A stretch of DNA of 64,000 bases from Acidobacterium sp. S8 (GTDB lineage: Bacteria; Acidobacteriota; Terriglobia; Terriglobales; Acidobacteriaceae). The stretch is from NCBI RefSeq assembly GCF_009765985.1, contig NZ_LMUM01000037.1, positions 798,747 through 862,746 of the forward strand. Direction: 5' to 3'. This document shows positions 8,160 through 15,731 of this stretch, in pieces (the stretch's first letter is position 1; every line of letters begins with the position of its first letter). A program made the position numbers and the translations under genes. The notes beneath the pieces were generated by a model, which searched no databases, had not been told where the DNA came from, and was given only the letters and a program-made list of their open reading frames with translations.

Positions 8160-8625
8160 TGGAATTCATTCTAGTGAGAAAACCCAAAGTTGTGCCTGCG
8201 GAAATCGAGCCGAAATAGTGGGAAATTCCGAAATCCGGATGGAAACCCTGTTTGGCCACCGCGCGAAAGCCCCTATGTTGCTGGCGCCCACTACTACTCT
8301 TACTAAAAGAAATAAGTATCTATAAATAGCAGCCGTAGTAGATCGCTGCGGAAAAGTGGAAACATGGTCCAAAGCCTTTACCAGCGCCTTCCGGCGAATG
8401 TACCCGTTTTAGAAAACTGGTGCAGATGAAACTGGAAACCTTGGAAGACGCGGTGGAAACCTCTTCAAACGCGTCCCGTTCTCCGCATTCTTCACAGCCC
8501 GGTCGGAAAATCGGATGTGGAAACCTCTTTCCGAAAGTGGAAACTGCGTCCAGGCTCAATAAAGAAGCACGTTCCACGCAGCGAAGCTTTCCACCGCGAA
8601 TCGGTTATCCGAAATTTCCACAGGT
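8160..8625. other. oriC: Candidate chromosomal replication origin (oriC)
   Basis: Non-coding region upstream of dnaN. TTTCCAC, read on either strand, occurs six times in 270 bases: 8356-8362, 8453-8459, 8517-8523 and 8537-8543 on the minus strand, 8588-8594 and 8615-8621 on the plus. Most extend to GTTTCCAC, and near-copies lie at 8240-8247 and 8433-8440. ATTTCCACA (8614-8622), GTTTCCACA (minus, 8516-8524) and TTCTTCACA (8488-8496) each differ by one base from the DnaA-box consensus TTWTNCACA. To the left is an AT-rich stretch (about 8298-8330) framed by CTACTAC (8291-8297) and GTAGTAG (8335-8341). The minus strand of 8291-8305 reads 3'-GAT GAT GAG AAT GAT-5', like the DnaA-trio unwinding element. 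Together these fit an origin; not proven. Confidence 0.65.
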
Positions 8626-8640
8626 AGAACGCGGTCCCAA

Positions 8641-8679
8641 CAAAACAATAGCGGGCATCGGCAATTTGCCGTGCCCGCT
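8641..8679 (-). terminator. Intrinsic terminator of the esterase gene
   Basis: On the minus strand, just after the esterase stop, a strong hairpin (AGCGGGCA / TGCCCGCT outer stem, CGGC / GCCG inner stem, positions 8650-8679) is followed by a T-rich run (TATTGTTTTGTT). It would insulate the putative oriC and dnaN from upstream transcription. Confidence 0.7.
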
Positions 8680-8718
8680 GTGCAACATTCCGGTCGGACT
8701 GACCAGATTTTTTACGAA

Positions 8719-9846
8719 TTAACGCTGTGCGGTATCGCTGTGTGAGTGCTGAGCCAGCTCCCAGAACTCCTCATGCCGGTCGTCGCGGTAGATCAGGCCC
8801 CGCACTTTTCCGTCAGGGTCCTTCTGGAAAATAATCCGCGTAGGGCTGCCTGAAACGTAAAAGAAGGTCGTCGCATTTTCTGGCAGCAGCTCATTGCTCT
8901 CGCCCGCGCGGCCCCTCGAAAAGAGCGAATCGCCATCGCGATAGATCGTCGTCTGCACCACGCCCTGATCCTGATATTGGCCCAGGTAGGCGTCGTAGAT
9001 AGCTGGATTAAGCTTGGCGGGAGCCGGGTGCACGGGCACCATGATCTGTTCCGCCATCGGCGGAAGGTTGGCAATCTGATTCAAGGAATGTGAGAGCAGC
9101 CACTTCGGCAGGTCAGCATCGGCATAGGCTTTATCCCACGCATTGTGGTGCACGCTGGCGTACTCCCAGAGCCTCACATTTCCATGATTGGCCTTGATCG
9201 CCTCGTACATGACCTCGGCCTCTTTGGGAATCACCACATGGTCAGCCGCCCCATGGAACATCCAGACCGGCGTGCGTCCAATCGCGCGCGCGTACTGCTC
9301 CGGAAGACCCGCCTGGTGCCAGCGCTCCGGCGCATACGACCAGAAGATGCCGCCGCAGACGGGAACGACGGCTGCGAATTTATGCGGCCAGTCTTTTGCG
9401 ATCTCCCACGTACCGTAGCCGCCGAGTGACAATCCCGTAAGGTAAAGCCGCTGCGGATCCCCGTGGAACTCCTTAACGCTGGCGTCGAGAGAGGCAACCG
9501 CCATCTGCATCATGTCCGGATCAGTCCAGTGATGATGCTGAAAAGGAACTTGCGGCATGACCACCACAAACGGCCAGCGCTCCGGATGAGAGCGGATGGA
9601 CGCCGGCAGCCCGATCTGGGTCTGGTCCATACCGTCGTTGCCGCGTTCGCCGGACCCATGCAGGAAGAGAATCACGGGCCACTTCTGGTGCTCGTTCCAT
9701 CCCTCCGGCACATAGACCTGATACCTGTACGAGATACCCTGCAACTTCACGCTGCGGTTCAGAAAGCCCGTATCCTGGTGACGCGCGAAGGCGGGGAGAA
9801 CGGCGAGAAAAATTGCAGCGAGGGTAAAAAGACGGCGAAGGCCCAT
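8719..9846 (-). CDS. Secreted alpha/beta-hydrolase esterase (PHB-depolymerase/feruloyl-esterase-like)
   Basis: Exported serine hydrolase, about 375 residues. From the ATG at 9846 the protein begins with a signal peptide (MGLRRLFTLAAIFLAVLPAFA). The hydrolase fold covers about residues 30-245: VILFLHGSGERG (oxyanion loop), TGLSLGGYGTWE (nucleophile Ser in GxSxGG), MFHGAADHVV (Asp) and ASVHHNAWDKAY (His). A C-terminal module of about 110 residues (AIYDAYLGQYQDQG, then DGDSLFSRG) looks like a small beta domain. Starts at 9870 (ATG) and 9915 (GTG) are in frame; none has a clear ribosome site. It probably cleaves esters of plant material or storage polymers. It sits unusually between dnaA and dnaN. 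Confidence 0.82.
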   Translation of the reverse strand: MGLRRLFTLAAIFLAVLPAFARHQDTGFLNRSVKLQGISYRYQVYVPEGWNEHQKWPVILFLHGSGERGNDGMDQTQIGLPASIRSHPERWPFVVVMPQVPFQHHHWTDPDMMQMAVASLDASVKEFHGDPQRLYLTGLSLGGYGTWEIAKDWPHKFAAVVPVCGGIFWSYAPERWHQAGLPEQYARAIGRTPVWMFHGAADHVVIPKEAEVMYEAIKANHGNVRLWEYASVHHNAWDKAYADADLPKWLLSHSLNQIANLPPMAEQIMVPVHPAPAKLNPAIYDAYLGQYQDQGVVQTTIYRDGDSLFSRGRAGESNELLPENATTFFYVSGSPTRIIFQKDPDGKVRGLIYRDDRHEEFWELAQHSHSDTAQR

Positions 9847-10093
9847 TACCGGAGAGGATAGCAAGTGCATGCCGCATAGATGCAGGAAAAAAGCGATTTT
9901 GCTGCTCTGGCCCACCTAAAAGGGAGAGATTTTAGCAATTTTGCGCGTTTTCCTGTCAATCAAGACACCGAAGCGCACGTTAAACCGAGGGGGAAGAGCG
10001 ATGAAAAACGGAAACTCTAGTGACTCGACTACATCGTCCCAAGCGCAAGTCAGGACGCATGGAGTCTGTTCCATGCGCCCGGCTCATGGCTTG

Positions 10094-10348
10094 TCAGGCT
10101 TTCTTACCGGTAATAAGTCGTAGCAGGAAGGTCAGAATGACGGCCCCGACGACGGCGATGATGATGGTATAGATCATTCCGCCTTGGCCGGTAAAGCCCA
10201 GTGCGCGCATGATGAAGCCGCCAATAACGGCGCCGACGATGCCGACGATAATATCCATAATCGTCCCATAGCCGCTGCCCTTCATCAGTTTGCCGGTAAT
10301 CCAACCGGCAATGAGGCCTACGATAATCCACCAGATAATGGCGAACAT
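10094..10348 (-). CDS. GlsB/YeaQ/YmgE-family membrane protein (transglycosylase-associated)
   Basis: Very small inner-membrane protein, 84 residues, with three hydrophobic segments (about 3-20, 28-48 and 56-78) and the Gly-rich signature IIWWIIVGLIAGWITGKLMK, then VGAVIGGFIMRALG. AAGGGAG about 8 bases upstream supports the ATG at 10348 over a longer reading. Members are often stress-induced but their function is unknown. It is monocistronic in appearance, between dnaA and the esterase. Family call is secure. Confidence 0.9.
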   Translation of the reverse strand: MFAIIWWIIVGLIAGWITGKLMKGSGYGTIMDIIVGIVGAVIGGFIMRALGFTGQGGMIYTIIIAVVGAVILTFLLRLITGKKA

Positions 10349-10511
10349 GCAAAAACTCCCTTCATTTTCTGAGGCGCAGGCGCACGGAACAGACAATCTA
10401 CCTGCGTTTTGTGTGGCGCCGGAACATTAGCGCAAAACAAAGTGAGTTTCAAGAAAACAATCAGGAGCCCAAACGCGAGAGGATCCCGTCGGAAGGATCT
10501 CCTGATATGGC

Positions 10512-11948
10512 CTAGCTGTTGAGCGTCTCCTGCAACTTGTTGATCATGCGGTTCAGATCCTTATCTGCTCGGCGCTGCTCGTCGATCTTGCCGATCGAAT
10601 GCATGACCGTCGTGTGATGCTTGCCTCCGAACTGGCGGCCGATCTCCGGCAGCGAAGCTTCGGTCATTGTCTTGGCCAGGTACATGGCAATCTGACGCGG
10701 AACCACCACCGCACGCGAGTTGTTCTTCTGCTTCAGCTCGGCCACGCGCATGCCAAACTGCTCGGCCACGGCACGCTGAATCGCTTCAATCGTAATCTTG
10801 CGTACCTGCGTGTCAATGAACTGCTTGAGGCACTGCTGCGCTGCCGGCAAGGTAATTTCAAAACCGCTCATGCTGCACCAGGCAAAGAGGCGTGTGAGCG
10901 CGCCTTCCAGCTCACGCACGTTCGTCCGTACATTCGACGCCACAAAAAGGGCCACATCGACCGGAAGCGTAACGTGATCGTTTTCCGCTTTCTTCTGAAG
11001 GATTGCCACCTTCGTCTCAAGATCGGGCGGCTGAATGTCGGCAATCAATCCCCACTCGAAGCGCGAGCGCAAACGGTCCTCAATCTCAGCCAATTCCTTC
11101 GGCGGACGGTCCGAGGCGATGACGATCTGCTTCATGTTCTCGTGCAGCGCGTTGAAGGTATGGAAGAACTCCTCCTGAGTGCGCTCCTTTTGCGCCAGGA
11201 ACTGGATATCGTCGATCAACAGCAGGTCCACGGTGCGGAACTTGTCGCGGAAGCTCGTCATCCTGTCGTAGCGCAGCGAGTTGATCATCTCGTTCGTGAA
11301 CTTCTCACTCGATACGTAGCAGATCGAAGCCTGGGGTTCGCGCCGCTTTACTTCATGGCCGATCGCATGCATCAGGTGGGTCTTGCCCATCCCCACGCCG
11401 CCATAAAGAAAGAGCGGATTGTAGGCCTTCGAAGGCTTTTCCGCGACCGCTTCAGCCGCGGCACGCGCGAACTGGTTGCCCGCGCCGATGACGAAAGCGT
11501 CAAACGTATAGCGCGGATTGAGCTGCGCGGCAGAGGACCAGTCGAAGCGGCCCTGCTGCGGATTGCCGGGCCGTGCCACTCCGCGGGATGCTCCATCGCG
11601 TGACCCATTCTGCGGGGCGGTGGCCGCATGGGTAGGGACAGGCGCAAATCCGCCGTCTTCGCGAACGCGGACAAGCGTCGGGTCTTCTTCCGCCGTGATG
11701 AAGTTGACTTCATCGAACTCCAGTTGCAGGTTGTCGATGGCTTCCTGGATCAGGTCGCCGTAGCGCTCGCCTACATGCTGGAAGTTCGGCGTGGGAATCC
11801 GGACGAAGAGCTTCTTGCCGTTGATATGGCTGAACCGGGTGGGCTTCAACCAGTTGTCGAACGCCTGTCGGCTGATCTTCTTTTCGAGTGCTCCAAGAAT
11901 GCGCACCCAGGGGTTGAGGGTCGTGGGGGCCGTGGGAACAAAAGACAT
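10512..11948 (-). CDS. dnaA: Chromosomal replication initiator protein DnaA
   Basis: AAA+ initiator that binds DnaA boxes, melts oriC and recruits helicase; 478 residues from the ATG at 11948 (AAGGAAAT upstream). Domain I is about 10-90, a flexible domain II about 90-140, and the AAA+ domain III about 145-370 with Walker A GGVGMGKT (183-190), Walker B LLLIDDIQF (242-250) and an arginine finger in RLRSRFEWG (292-300). Domain IV (about 380-470) carries the DNA-binding signature GGKHHTTVMHSIGKI (441-455). In E. coli the signature is GGRDHTTV; here His444 replaces the base-contacting Asp433, which may alter box preference. Monocistronic, divergent from rpmH. Confidence 0.99.
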   Translation of the reverse strand: MSFVPTAPTTLNPWVRILGALEKKISRQAFDNWLKPTRFSHINGKKLFVRIPTPNFQHVGERYGDLIQEAIDNLQLEFDEVNFITAEEDPTLVRVREDGGFAPVPTHAATAPQNGSRDGASRGVARPGNPQQGRFDWSSAAQLNPRYTFDAFVIGAGNQFARAAAEAVAEKPSKAYNPLFLYGGVGMGKTHLMHAIGHEVKRREPQASICYVSSEKFTNEMINSLRYDRMTSFRDKFRTVDLLLIDDIQFLAQKERTQEEFFHTFNALHENMKQIVIASDRPPKELAEIEDRLRSRFEWGLIADIQPPDLETKVAILQKKAENDHVTLPVDVALFVASNVRTNVRELEGALTRLFAWCSMSGFEITLPAAQQCLKQFIDTQVRKITIEAIQRAVAEQFGMRVAELKQKNNSRAVVVPRQIAMYLAKTMTEASLPEIGRQFGGKHHTTVMHSIGKIDEQRRADKDLNRMINKLQETLNS

Positions 11949-12373
11949 CGTATTTCCTTCGCGCGGCGTCTGCTGCCAGTGATCCAGTAACTCCACCAGG
12001 GCCAGAATAAAAAACAGCATCCCTTCCCAGGTCTACAAGCCCGGGACATTAGGGCGCTCTGGTGTGCCAGGAGCTTCTTTGATGAGAGCAGCGTTCGCCC
12101 TCACGATCCGATCATTTTAAGCAGCAAGACGTGCAGAAAAATCTCTATGAACGCTGCCGATACTAGCACATTTAAACAGGCTTTAAACCTTACTTTCGGC
12201 ACAAATCGTACATCTATTTTTTTTTGCACCAGGGGTTGTGAAAAAGCGGGTCCGGACCGCATGTTTTGCGGTTCTGGCGGGGATGAGGTATACTCAGAAA
12301 TTGCTGCACCGAGTCTTTTTCCGCTCGGTTGACGGCACCCTATTTCATTGAAGATTTTCAGGAGCGCAGTTCC
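11949..12373. other. dnaA-rpmH intergenic region
   Basis: This 425-base gap separates the divergent dnaA and rpmH starts. It holds one perfect DnaA-box consensus match, TTTTTCACA on the minus strand (12237-12245), a 9-base T tract (about 12217-12225), a GC-rich partial palindrome (GCGGGTCCGGACCGC, 12246-12260) and the rpmH promoter. A lone box suits dnaA autoregulation better than an origin. No gene is seen in it. Confidence 0.5.
12266..12294 (+). promoter_or_regulatory. Promoter of the rpmH-rnpA operon
   Basis: TTGCGG (12266-12271), a 17-base spacer and TATACT (12289-12294) make a good housekeeping promoter about 80 bases before rpmH. Strong expression is expected for the ribosomal protein gene. 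Confidence 0.6.
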
Positions 12374-12529
12374 ATGCCGAAGCGCACATTTCAACCGAAT
12401 CGCCGTCGCCGCGCGAAGACCCACGGGTTTCGCAGCCGCATGAAGACTAAGAGCGGAGCAGCCGTTCTTTCGCGCCGCCGCGCCAAGGGCCGCAAGCGCG
12501 TCTCTGTCAGCGCAGGCTACCGCGACTAG
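12374..12529 (+). CDS. rpmH: 50S ribosomal protein L34
   Basis: Ribosomal protein L34, 51 residues, almost all Arg/Lys/Ser/Gly: [20 protein letters not shown], then [20 protein letters not shown] and a short tail. The start is fixed by the family N-terminus and AGGAG about 9 bases upstream; a longer in-frame reading from 12329 is not real. It is slightly longer than the usual 44-46 residues at the C-terminus (VSVSAGYRD). First gene of the rpmH-rnpA-yidD-yidC cluster, in the position universally found beside dnaA. Confidence 0.98.
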   Translation: MPKRTFQPNRRRRAKTHGFRSRMKTKSGAAVLSRRRAKGRKRVSVSAGYRD

Positions 12530-12547
12530 TCTCCAGCCTTTCTTTCG

Positions 12548-12565
12548 CCTGGCCCTCCCGCCAGG
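12548..12565 (+). other. Hairpin between rpmH and rnpA
   Basis: CCTGGC (12548-12553) pairs with GCCAGG (12560-12565) around a CCTCCC loop in the 55-base rpmH-rnpA spacer. There is no U tract, so it is more likely an RNA-processing or partial attenuation element, which would explain much higher L34 than RnpA output. Weak evidence. Confidence 0.35.
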
Positions 12566-12584
12566 TCGAAATCAGAAAACAACT

Positions 12585-12995
12585 ATGCAGGAAGAAGCTT
12601 CCCTCCGAACGCCATGCACATTGCGTGGCGCGCGCCTGAGCAAACATGCCGACTATCAACGCGTGTACCAGGCGAGCCGGAAGTGTTTTTCTGCATCAAT
12701 GACATATTTTTTCATGCCCCGCGTCGCGGAGCCTTCCGCGGCTTCAGGGCCAAGGGTGGGTCTCACCGCTGGCCGAGTACTGGGCAAGGCGGTCGAGCGC
12801 AATCGCATCAAGCGTCGCATGCGCGAAGCGGTACGCAAAAATCTCGCGCATCTTCAGTCCGATGTCGATGTCATCCTTCATCCTCGCAAGAGCGTGATCG
12901 CTATGGAATTTTCCCGCCTTGAGGTTGAGGTGGGGCGCGTATTTCAGACAGTCGAAATCGCTCTCAAGAAGACAACGTCGGAGCCGCGCGCATGA
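12585..12995 (+). CDS. rnpA: Ribonuclease P protein component
   Basis: Basic protein subunit of RNase P, 136 residues, which helps the RNA subunit remove 5' leaders from tRNA precursors. The family signature is complete: RLSKHADYQRVYQASRK at the N-terminus, RVGLTAGRVLGKAVERNRIK and RRMREAVR (the RNR motif), then VDVILHPRKS. About 15 residues precede the conserved start, so translation could also begin slightly later. Its end overlaps the yidD start by 4 bases (ATGA), showing coupling in the operon. Confidence 0.97.
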   Translation: MQEEASLRTPCTLRGARLSKHADYQRVYQASRKCFSASMTYFFMPRVAEPSAASGPRVGLTAGRVLGKAVERNRIKRRMREAVRKNLAHLQSDVDVILHPRKSVIAMEFSRLEVEVGRVFQTVEIALKKTTSEPRA

Positions 12996-13321
12996 ACCGC
13001 GCCCCAGCTTCCCGCGTATCTCTTACAGCCGTCGTGCATTCTTTCTACAAATTAGTTCTCTCGCCGGTGCTGCATGCGGGTGCCGGAATGACCGGAGGCG
13101 CATGCCGCTTCCAGCCCACCTGCTCCGAATACGCCGCCATCGCGCTCCATGAGCACGGCTGGATGCGTGGAGGATGGATGGCGCTCCGTCGCATCGCACG
13201 CTGCCATCCGGGAAGCCACGGCGGTTTCGATCCAGTTCTGGCAAAGCGCTCTTTCAAGCACAGTTCCCATGCGCCAGTTACCATAAAAGAAGCGCACACT
13301 TCACACGATTCGAGATTATAG
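12992..13321 (+). CDS. yidD: Membrane protein insertion efficiency factor YidD
   Basis: Small membrane-associated YidD protein, 109 residues, aiding YidC-dependent insertion. Conserved features: an amphipathic N-terminal helix (VHSFYKLVLSPVL), the Cys motif CRFQPTCSEYA, an ALHEHGWMRGGW stretch and RIARCHPGSHGGFDPV. The last 25 residues (HSSHAPVTIKEAHTSHDSRL) are a variable tail. The gene overlaps rnpA by 4 bases and lies 9 bases before yidC, so the three form one translational unit. Confidence 0.96.
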   Translation: MNRAPASRVSLTAVVHSFYKLVLSPVLHAGAGMTGGACRFQPTCSEYAAIALHEHGWMRGGWMALRRIARCHPGSHGGFDPVLAKRSFKHSSHAPVTIKEAHTSHDSRL

Positions 13322-13330
13322 GAAGCACTC

Positions 13331-15085
13331 TTGGCAGAAATAAAAAATCCCAATCAGCAGGGCGGCGTCGGTGGTGACTCAAAGACCATGCTGGTCTTCA
13401 CCGCAATTTTCCTCGTGTTGTTTCTCGGGCTGCAGTATTTTAAGCCGAAGAAGCCAGCGACGCCGCCCGCCCCCCAGACACAGCAGCAAGCGGCAACACC
13501 GGCTTCATCGGCGCTCCCGCCCACTTCCGCATCTCCTGTTTCGGCAGACAATGCGGCAAGCGCCACCCAGGCCGCTGCGGAATCGACGACCGTCGTCGAA
13601 AACGAACTCTACCGCATTACTTTTTCCAACCGTGGAGCGCAGGTCAAATCGTGGATACTGAAGAAGTATAAGGATGATGACGGCAAGCCTCTCGATCTGG
13701 TCAACCAGGCCGCTGCCGCGAAGTTCGGCTATCCACTGTCCCTATTTACCTATGACGAAGGTATGCGCGACCGCCTGCAACAGGCGATGTTCGTTCCTTC
13801 ATCGACAGGAAATATCGCGGCTCCCGGAACGCTCAGCTTCGATTATTCCTCTGGCGGACTCGCTGTCCACAAGACCTTTAAATTCGATTCAAGCTATGTG
13901 ATTCACGCCGAGGTTTCGGTTACGCAGAACGGCGCGCCCGTAGCGGCTCTGCTCTCATGGCCTTCGGGCTTTGGCGATCAGACGACTCTGCCGCAATTCG
14001 CTACCGGCACTACACTCGATACGGCTCAGGATGGCAAGTCCGATCAAATTGCCCTGAAGAAAGTAGTCGGCGGCGAGACGCTCCACGGCCCTTTCAACTG
14101 GGCGGGTGTCAGCGACCTCTACTTTACGGCGGTCTTCCTTCCCGACTCGCCGAAGAATCTTGACCTGGTAAGCCTGCACAACACGCTGCCCATTCCGCAG
14201 AACCGCAAGAAGCCTGATCCAAGCCACATCGAGCAGGCTCCTGTGCTGGGCGCGGCCATGGGGACTGCGCAGCCTTACAGCGTGCAGCTTTTTGCCGGCC
14301 CCAAAGCACTCGAAGTCCTTGGAGCGATCCCGGCAAACGGCGGCCCCACCCTTGAAAAGACCGTCAGCTTCGGCATGTGGGGCGTCATTTCCAAGCCGCT
14401 CTTCGTGATCCTGAAGTTCCTGCACGACCACGTTACCGGCGAGTGGGGATGGGCGATCCTGATTCTCACTGTCATCCTGAACGTGGCCATGCTGCCGACG
14501 CGCTTCCAGATGATGAAGTCATCGCTGAAAATGCAGCGTATTCAGCCGCAGATGGATGCCGTGAAGGCCAAGTACGCGAAGTACAAGACCACCGATCCGC
14601 GTCGCCAGGAAATGAATAAAGAAGTTTTCGAGCTGCAGAAGCGCGAAGGCGTGAACATGTTCGGCGGCTGTATTCCAATGCTGATCCAATGGCCGCTGCT
14701 CTTCGCCTTTTACCGCATGCTCGGCAACGTGATCGAGCTGCGCCAGGCGCACTGGCTCTGGCTGCCTGATCTCTCAGCTCCGGACCCGCTGCACATTCTG
14801 CCGATCTTCTTCATCGTCTCGATGTTCCTGGTGCAATGGCTCACCCCATCGCCCGGCGTCGATCCCGCGCAGCAGCGCATGATGGCCTTCACCATGCCTG
14901 CGGTCTTCGGCTTCATGACCTGGAACATTGGCTCCGGACTGGCACTGTACTGGGCCGGCAGCAACATTCTTGGCATCGTGCAGCAGATGGCCATGAACCG
15001 CACCAAGATGGGCCGGGAAGTACGCGAGATCGCAGCACGCCGCGCGGCCAAGAAGGCAGGCAAAGCTCCGGCTCTTCGAAAATAG
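13331..15085 (+). CDS. yidC: Membrane protein insertase YidC
   Basis: Inner-membrane insertase/chaperone that works alone or with SecYEG; 584 residues, typical of the long Gram-negative form. Translation appears to start at a TTG at 13331, preceded by AGGAAG at 6-7 bases. There is an N-terminal membrane anchor (about 16-32), a Pro/Ala/Gln-rich linker (about 35-75), a large periplasmic beta domain (about 80-350), and the conserved 60KD_IMP core from EWGWAILILTVILNVAMLPT (about 375) to the end, with five membrane segments and a basic cytoplasmic tail (RRAAKKAGKAPALRK). Last gene of the cluster; a terminator follows. Confidence 0.98.
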   Translation: MAEIKNPNQQGGVGGDSKTMLVFTAIFLVLFLGLQYFKPKKPATPPAPQTQQQAATPASSALPPTSASPVSADNAASATQAAAESTTVVENELYRITFSNRGAQVKSWILKKYKDDDGKPLDLVNQAAAAKFGYPLSLFTYDEGMRDRLQQAMFVPSSTGNIAAPGTLSFDYSSGGLAVHKTFKFDSSYVIHAEVSVTQNGAPVAALLSWPSGFGDQTTLPQFATGTTLDTAQDGKSDQIALKKVVGGETLHGPFNWAGVSDLYFTAVFLPDSPKNLDLVSLHNTLPIPQNRKKPDPSHIEQAPVLGAAMGTAQPYSVQLFAGPKALEVLGAIPANGGPTLEKTVSFGMWGVISKPLFVILKFLHDHVTGEWGWAILILTVILNVAMLPTRFQMMKSSLKMQRIQPQMDAVKAKYAKYKTTDPRRQEMNKEVFELQKREGVNMFGGCIPMLIQWPLLFAFYRMLGNVIELRQAHWLWLPDLSAPDPLHILPIFFIVSMFLVQWLTPSPGVDPAQQRMMAFTMPAVFGFMTWNIGSGLALYWAGSNILGIVQQMAMNRTKMGREVREIAARRAAKKAGKAPALRK

Positions 15086-15112
15086 AACTGGAAAATCGCA
15101 CGATACGTTACG

Positions 15113-15142
15113 AAGGTGTCTGAGAGATCAGGCACCTTTTTT
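15113..15142 (+). terminator. Intrinsic terminator after yidC
   Basis: AAGGTGTCTGA (15113-15123), loop GAGA, and TCAGGCACCTT (15128-15138) form an 11-bp stem with one G-U pair, followed by TTTT. A typical factor-independent terminator ending the rpmH-yidC transcript and leaving khpB-mnmE as a separate unit. Confidence 0.85.
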
Positions 15143-15200
15143 CGTTAACTCAGGGTGAGGCGTTTGCCACGATCACAGTAACCGGTGAGATACTAGGTCG

Positions 15201-15728
15201 ATGCCAATTGATGACTATTCTGCCGCAGCTCAGAAGATTGCCGCATTCCTCAAAACACTCACCACTCTCGGCGACCTCCGCTTGAAGTACCGCATCACTG
15301 CGGGCGCAGGTGCTGCCGATCCGGATGGGCTGGAAGCACGCGAGATTTATGTCGAACTGGCTGGCCCCGATGCCGGGATGCTGACTCAGCGCGGCGGAGA
15401 GCTGCTGCGGTCGCTCGAACACGTAGCCGCGAAGATCATCCGGCTCGATCCCGAAGAGCACGATAAAGTCTCATTCGACGCGCATAATTTCAAAGCTCTG
15501 CGGGCCCGCGAGCTCAAGCTCGCCGCAGAGACAGCCGCAGAAAAAGTCCGCCGTACCGGCCAGCCCTACAGCTTTGCGCCCATGAGCTCGCGCGAGCGCC
15601 GTATGCTGCATCTTGCATTCCGCGGCTACGGCGATCTCGAAACATCTTCAAGCGGCGAAGGATTGCGGCGATTTGTTGTTGCGTATCCCAAAGGATATGA
15701 GCACGCCAGGGAGCGGTCCCGCAGATAG
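15201..15728 (+). CDS. khpB: Jag/KhpB-type KH-R3H RNA-binding protein
   Basis: RNA-binding protein of the Jag (KhpB, EloR) family, 175 residues. A KH-like domain spans about 45-105 (GMLTQRGGELLRSLEHVAAK) and an R3H domain about 120-165 (FAPMSSRERRMLHLAFRG, then GEGLRRFVVAYPKG). The N-terminal Jag_N domain of Firmicute homologues is absent, as in most non-Firmicutes. Linked with yidC and mnmE in many bacteria; in Gram-positives it influences cell elongation through RNA binding, but its role in acidobacteria is unknown. The stop is 3 bases before the mnmE start, so the pair is co-translated. Confidence 0.92.
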   Translation: MPIDDYSAAAQKIAAFLKTLTTLGDLRLKYRITAGAGAADPDGLEAREIYVELAGPDAGMLTQRGGELLRSLEHVAAKIIRLDPEEHDKVSFDAHNFKALRARELKLAAETAAEKVRRTGQPYSFAPMSSRERRMLHLAFRGYGDLETSSSGEGLRRFVVAYPKGYEHARERSRR

Positions 15729-15731
15729 CTC

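Noticed and set aside
9941-10123. 60-codon plus-strand frame between esterase and GlsB-type genes
   Set aside because: Runs into the end of the GlsB-type gene on the other strand, no family resemblance; treated as intergenic.
10599-11603. 334-codon plus-strand frame opposite dnaA
   Set aside because: Shadow of dnaA; no recognisable protein.
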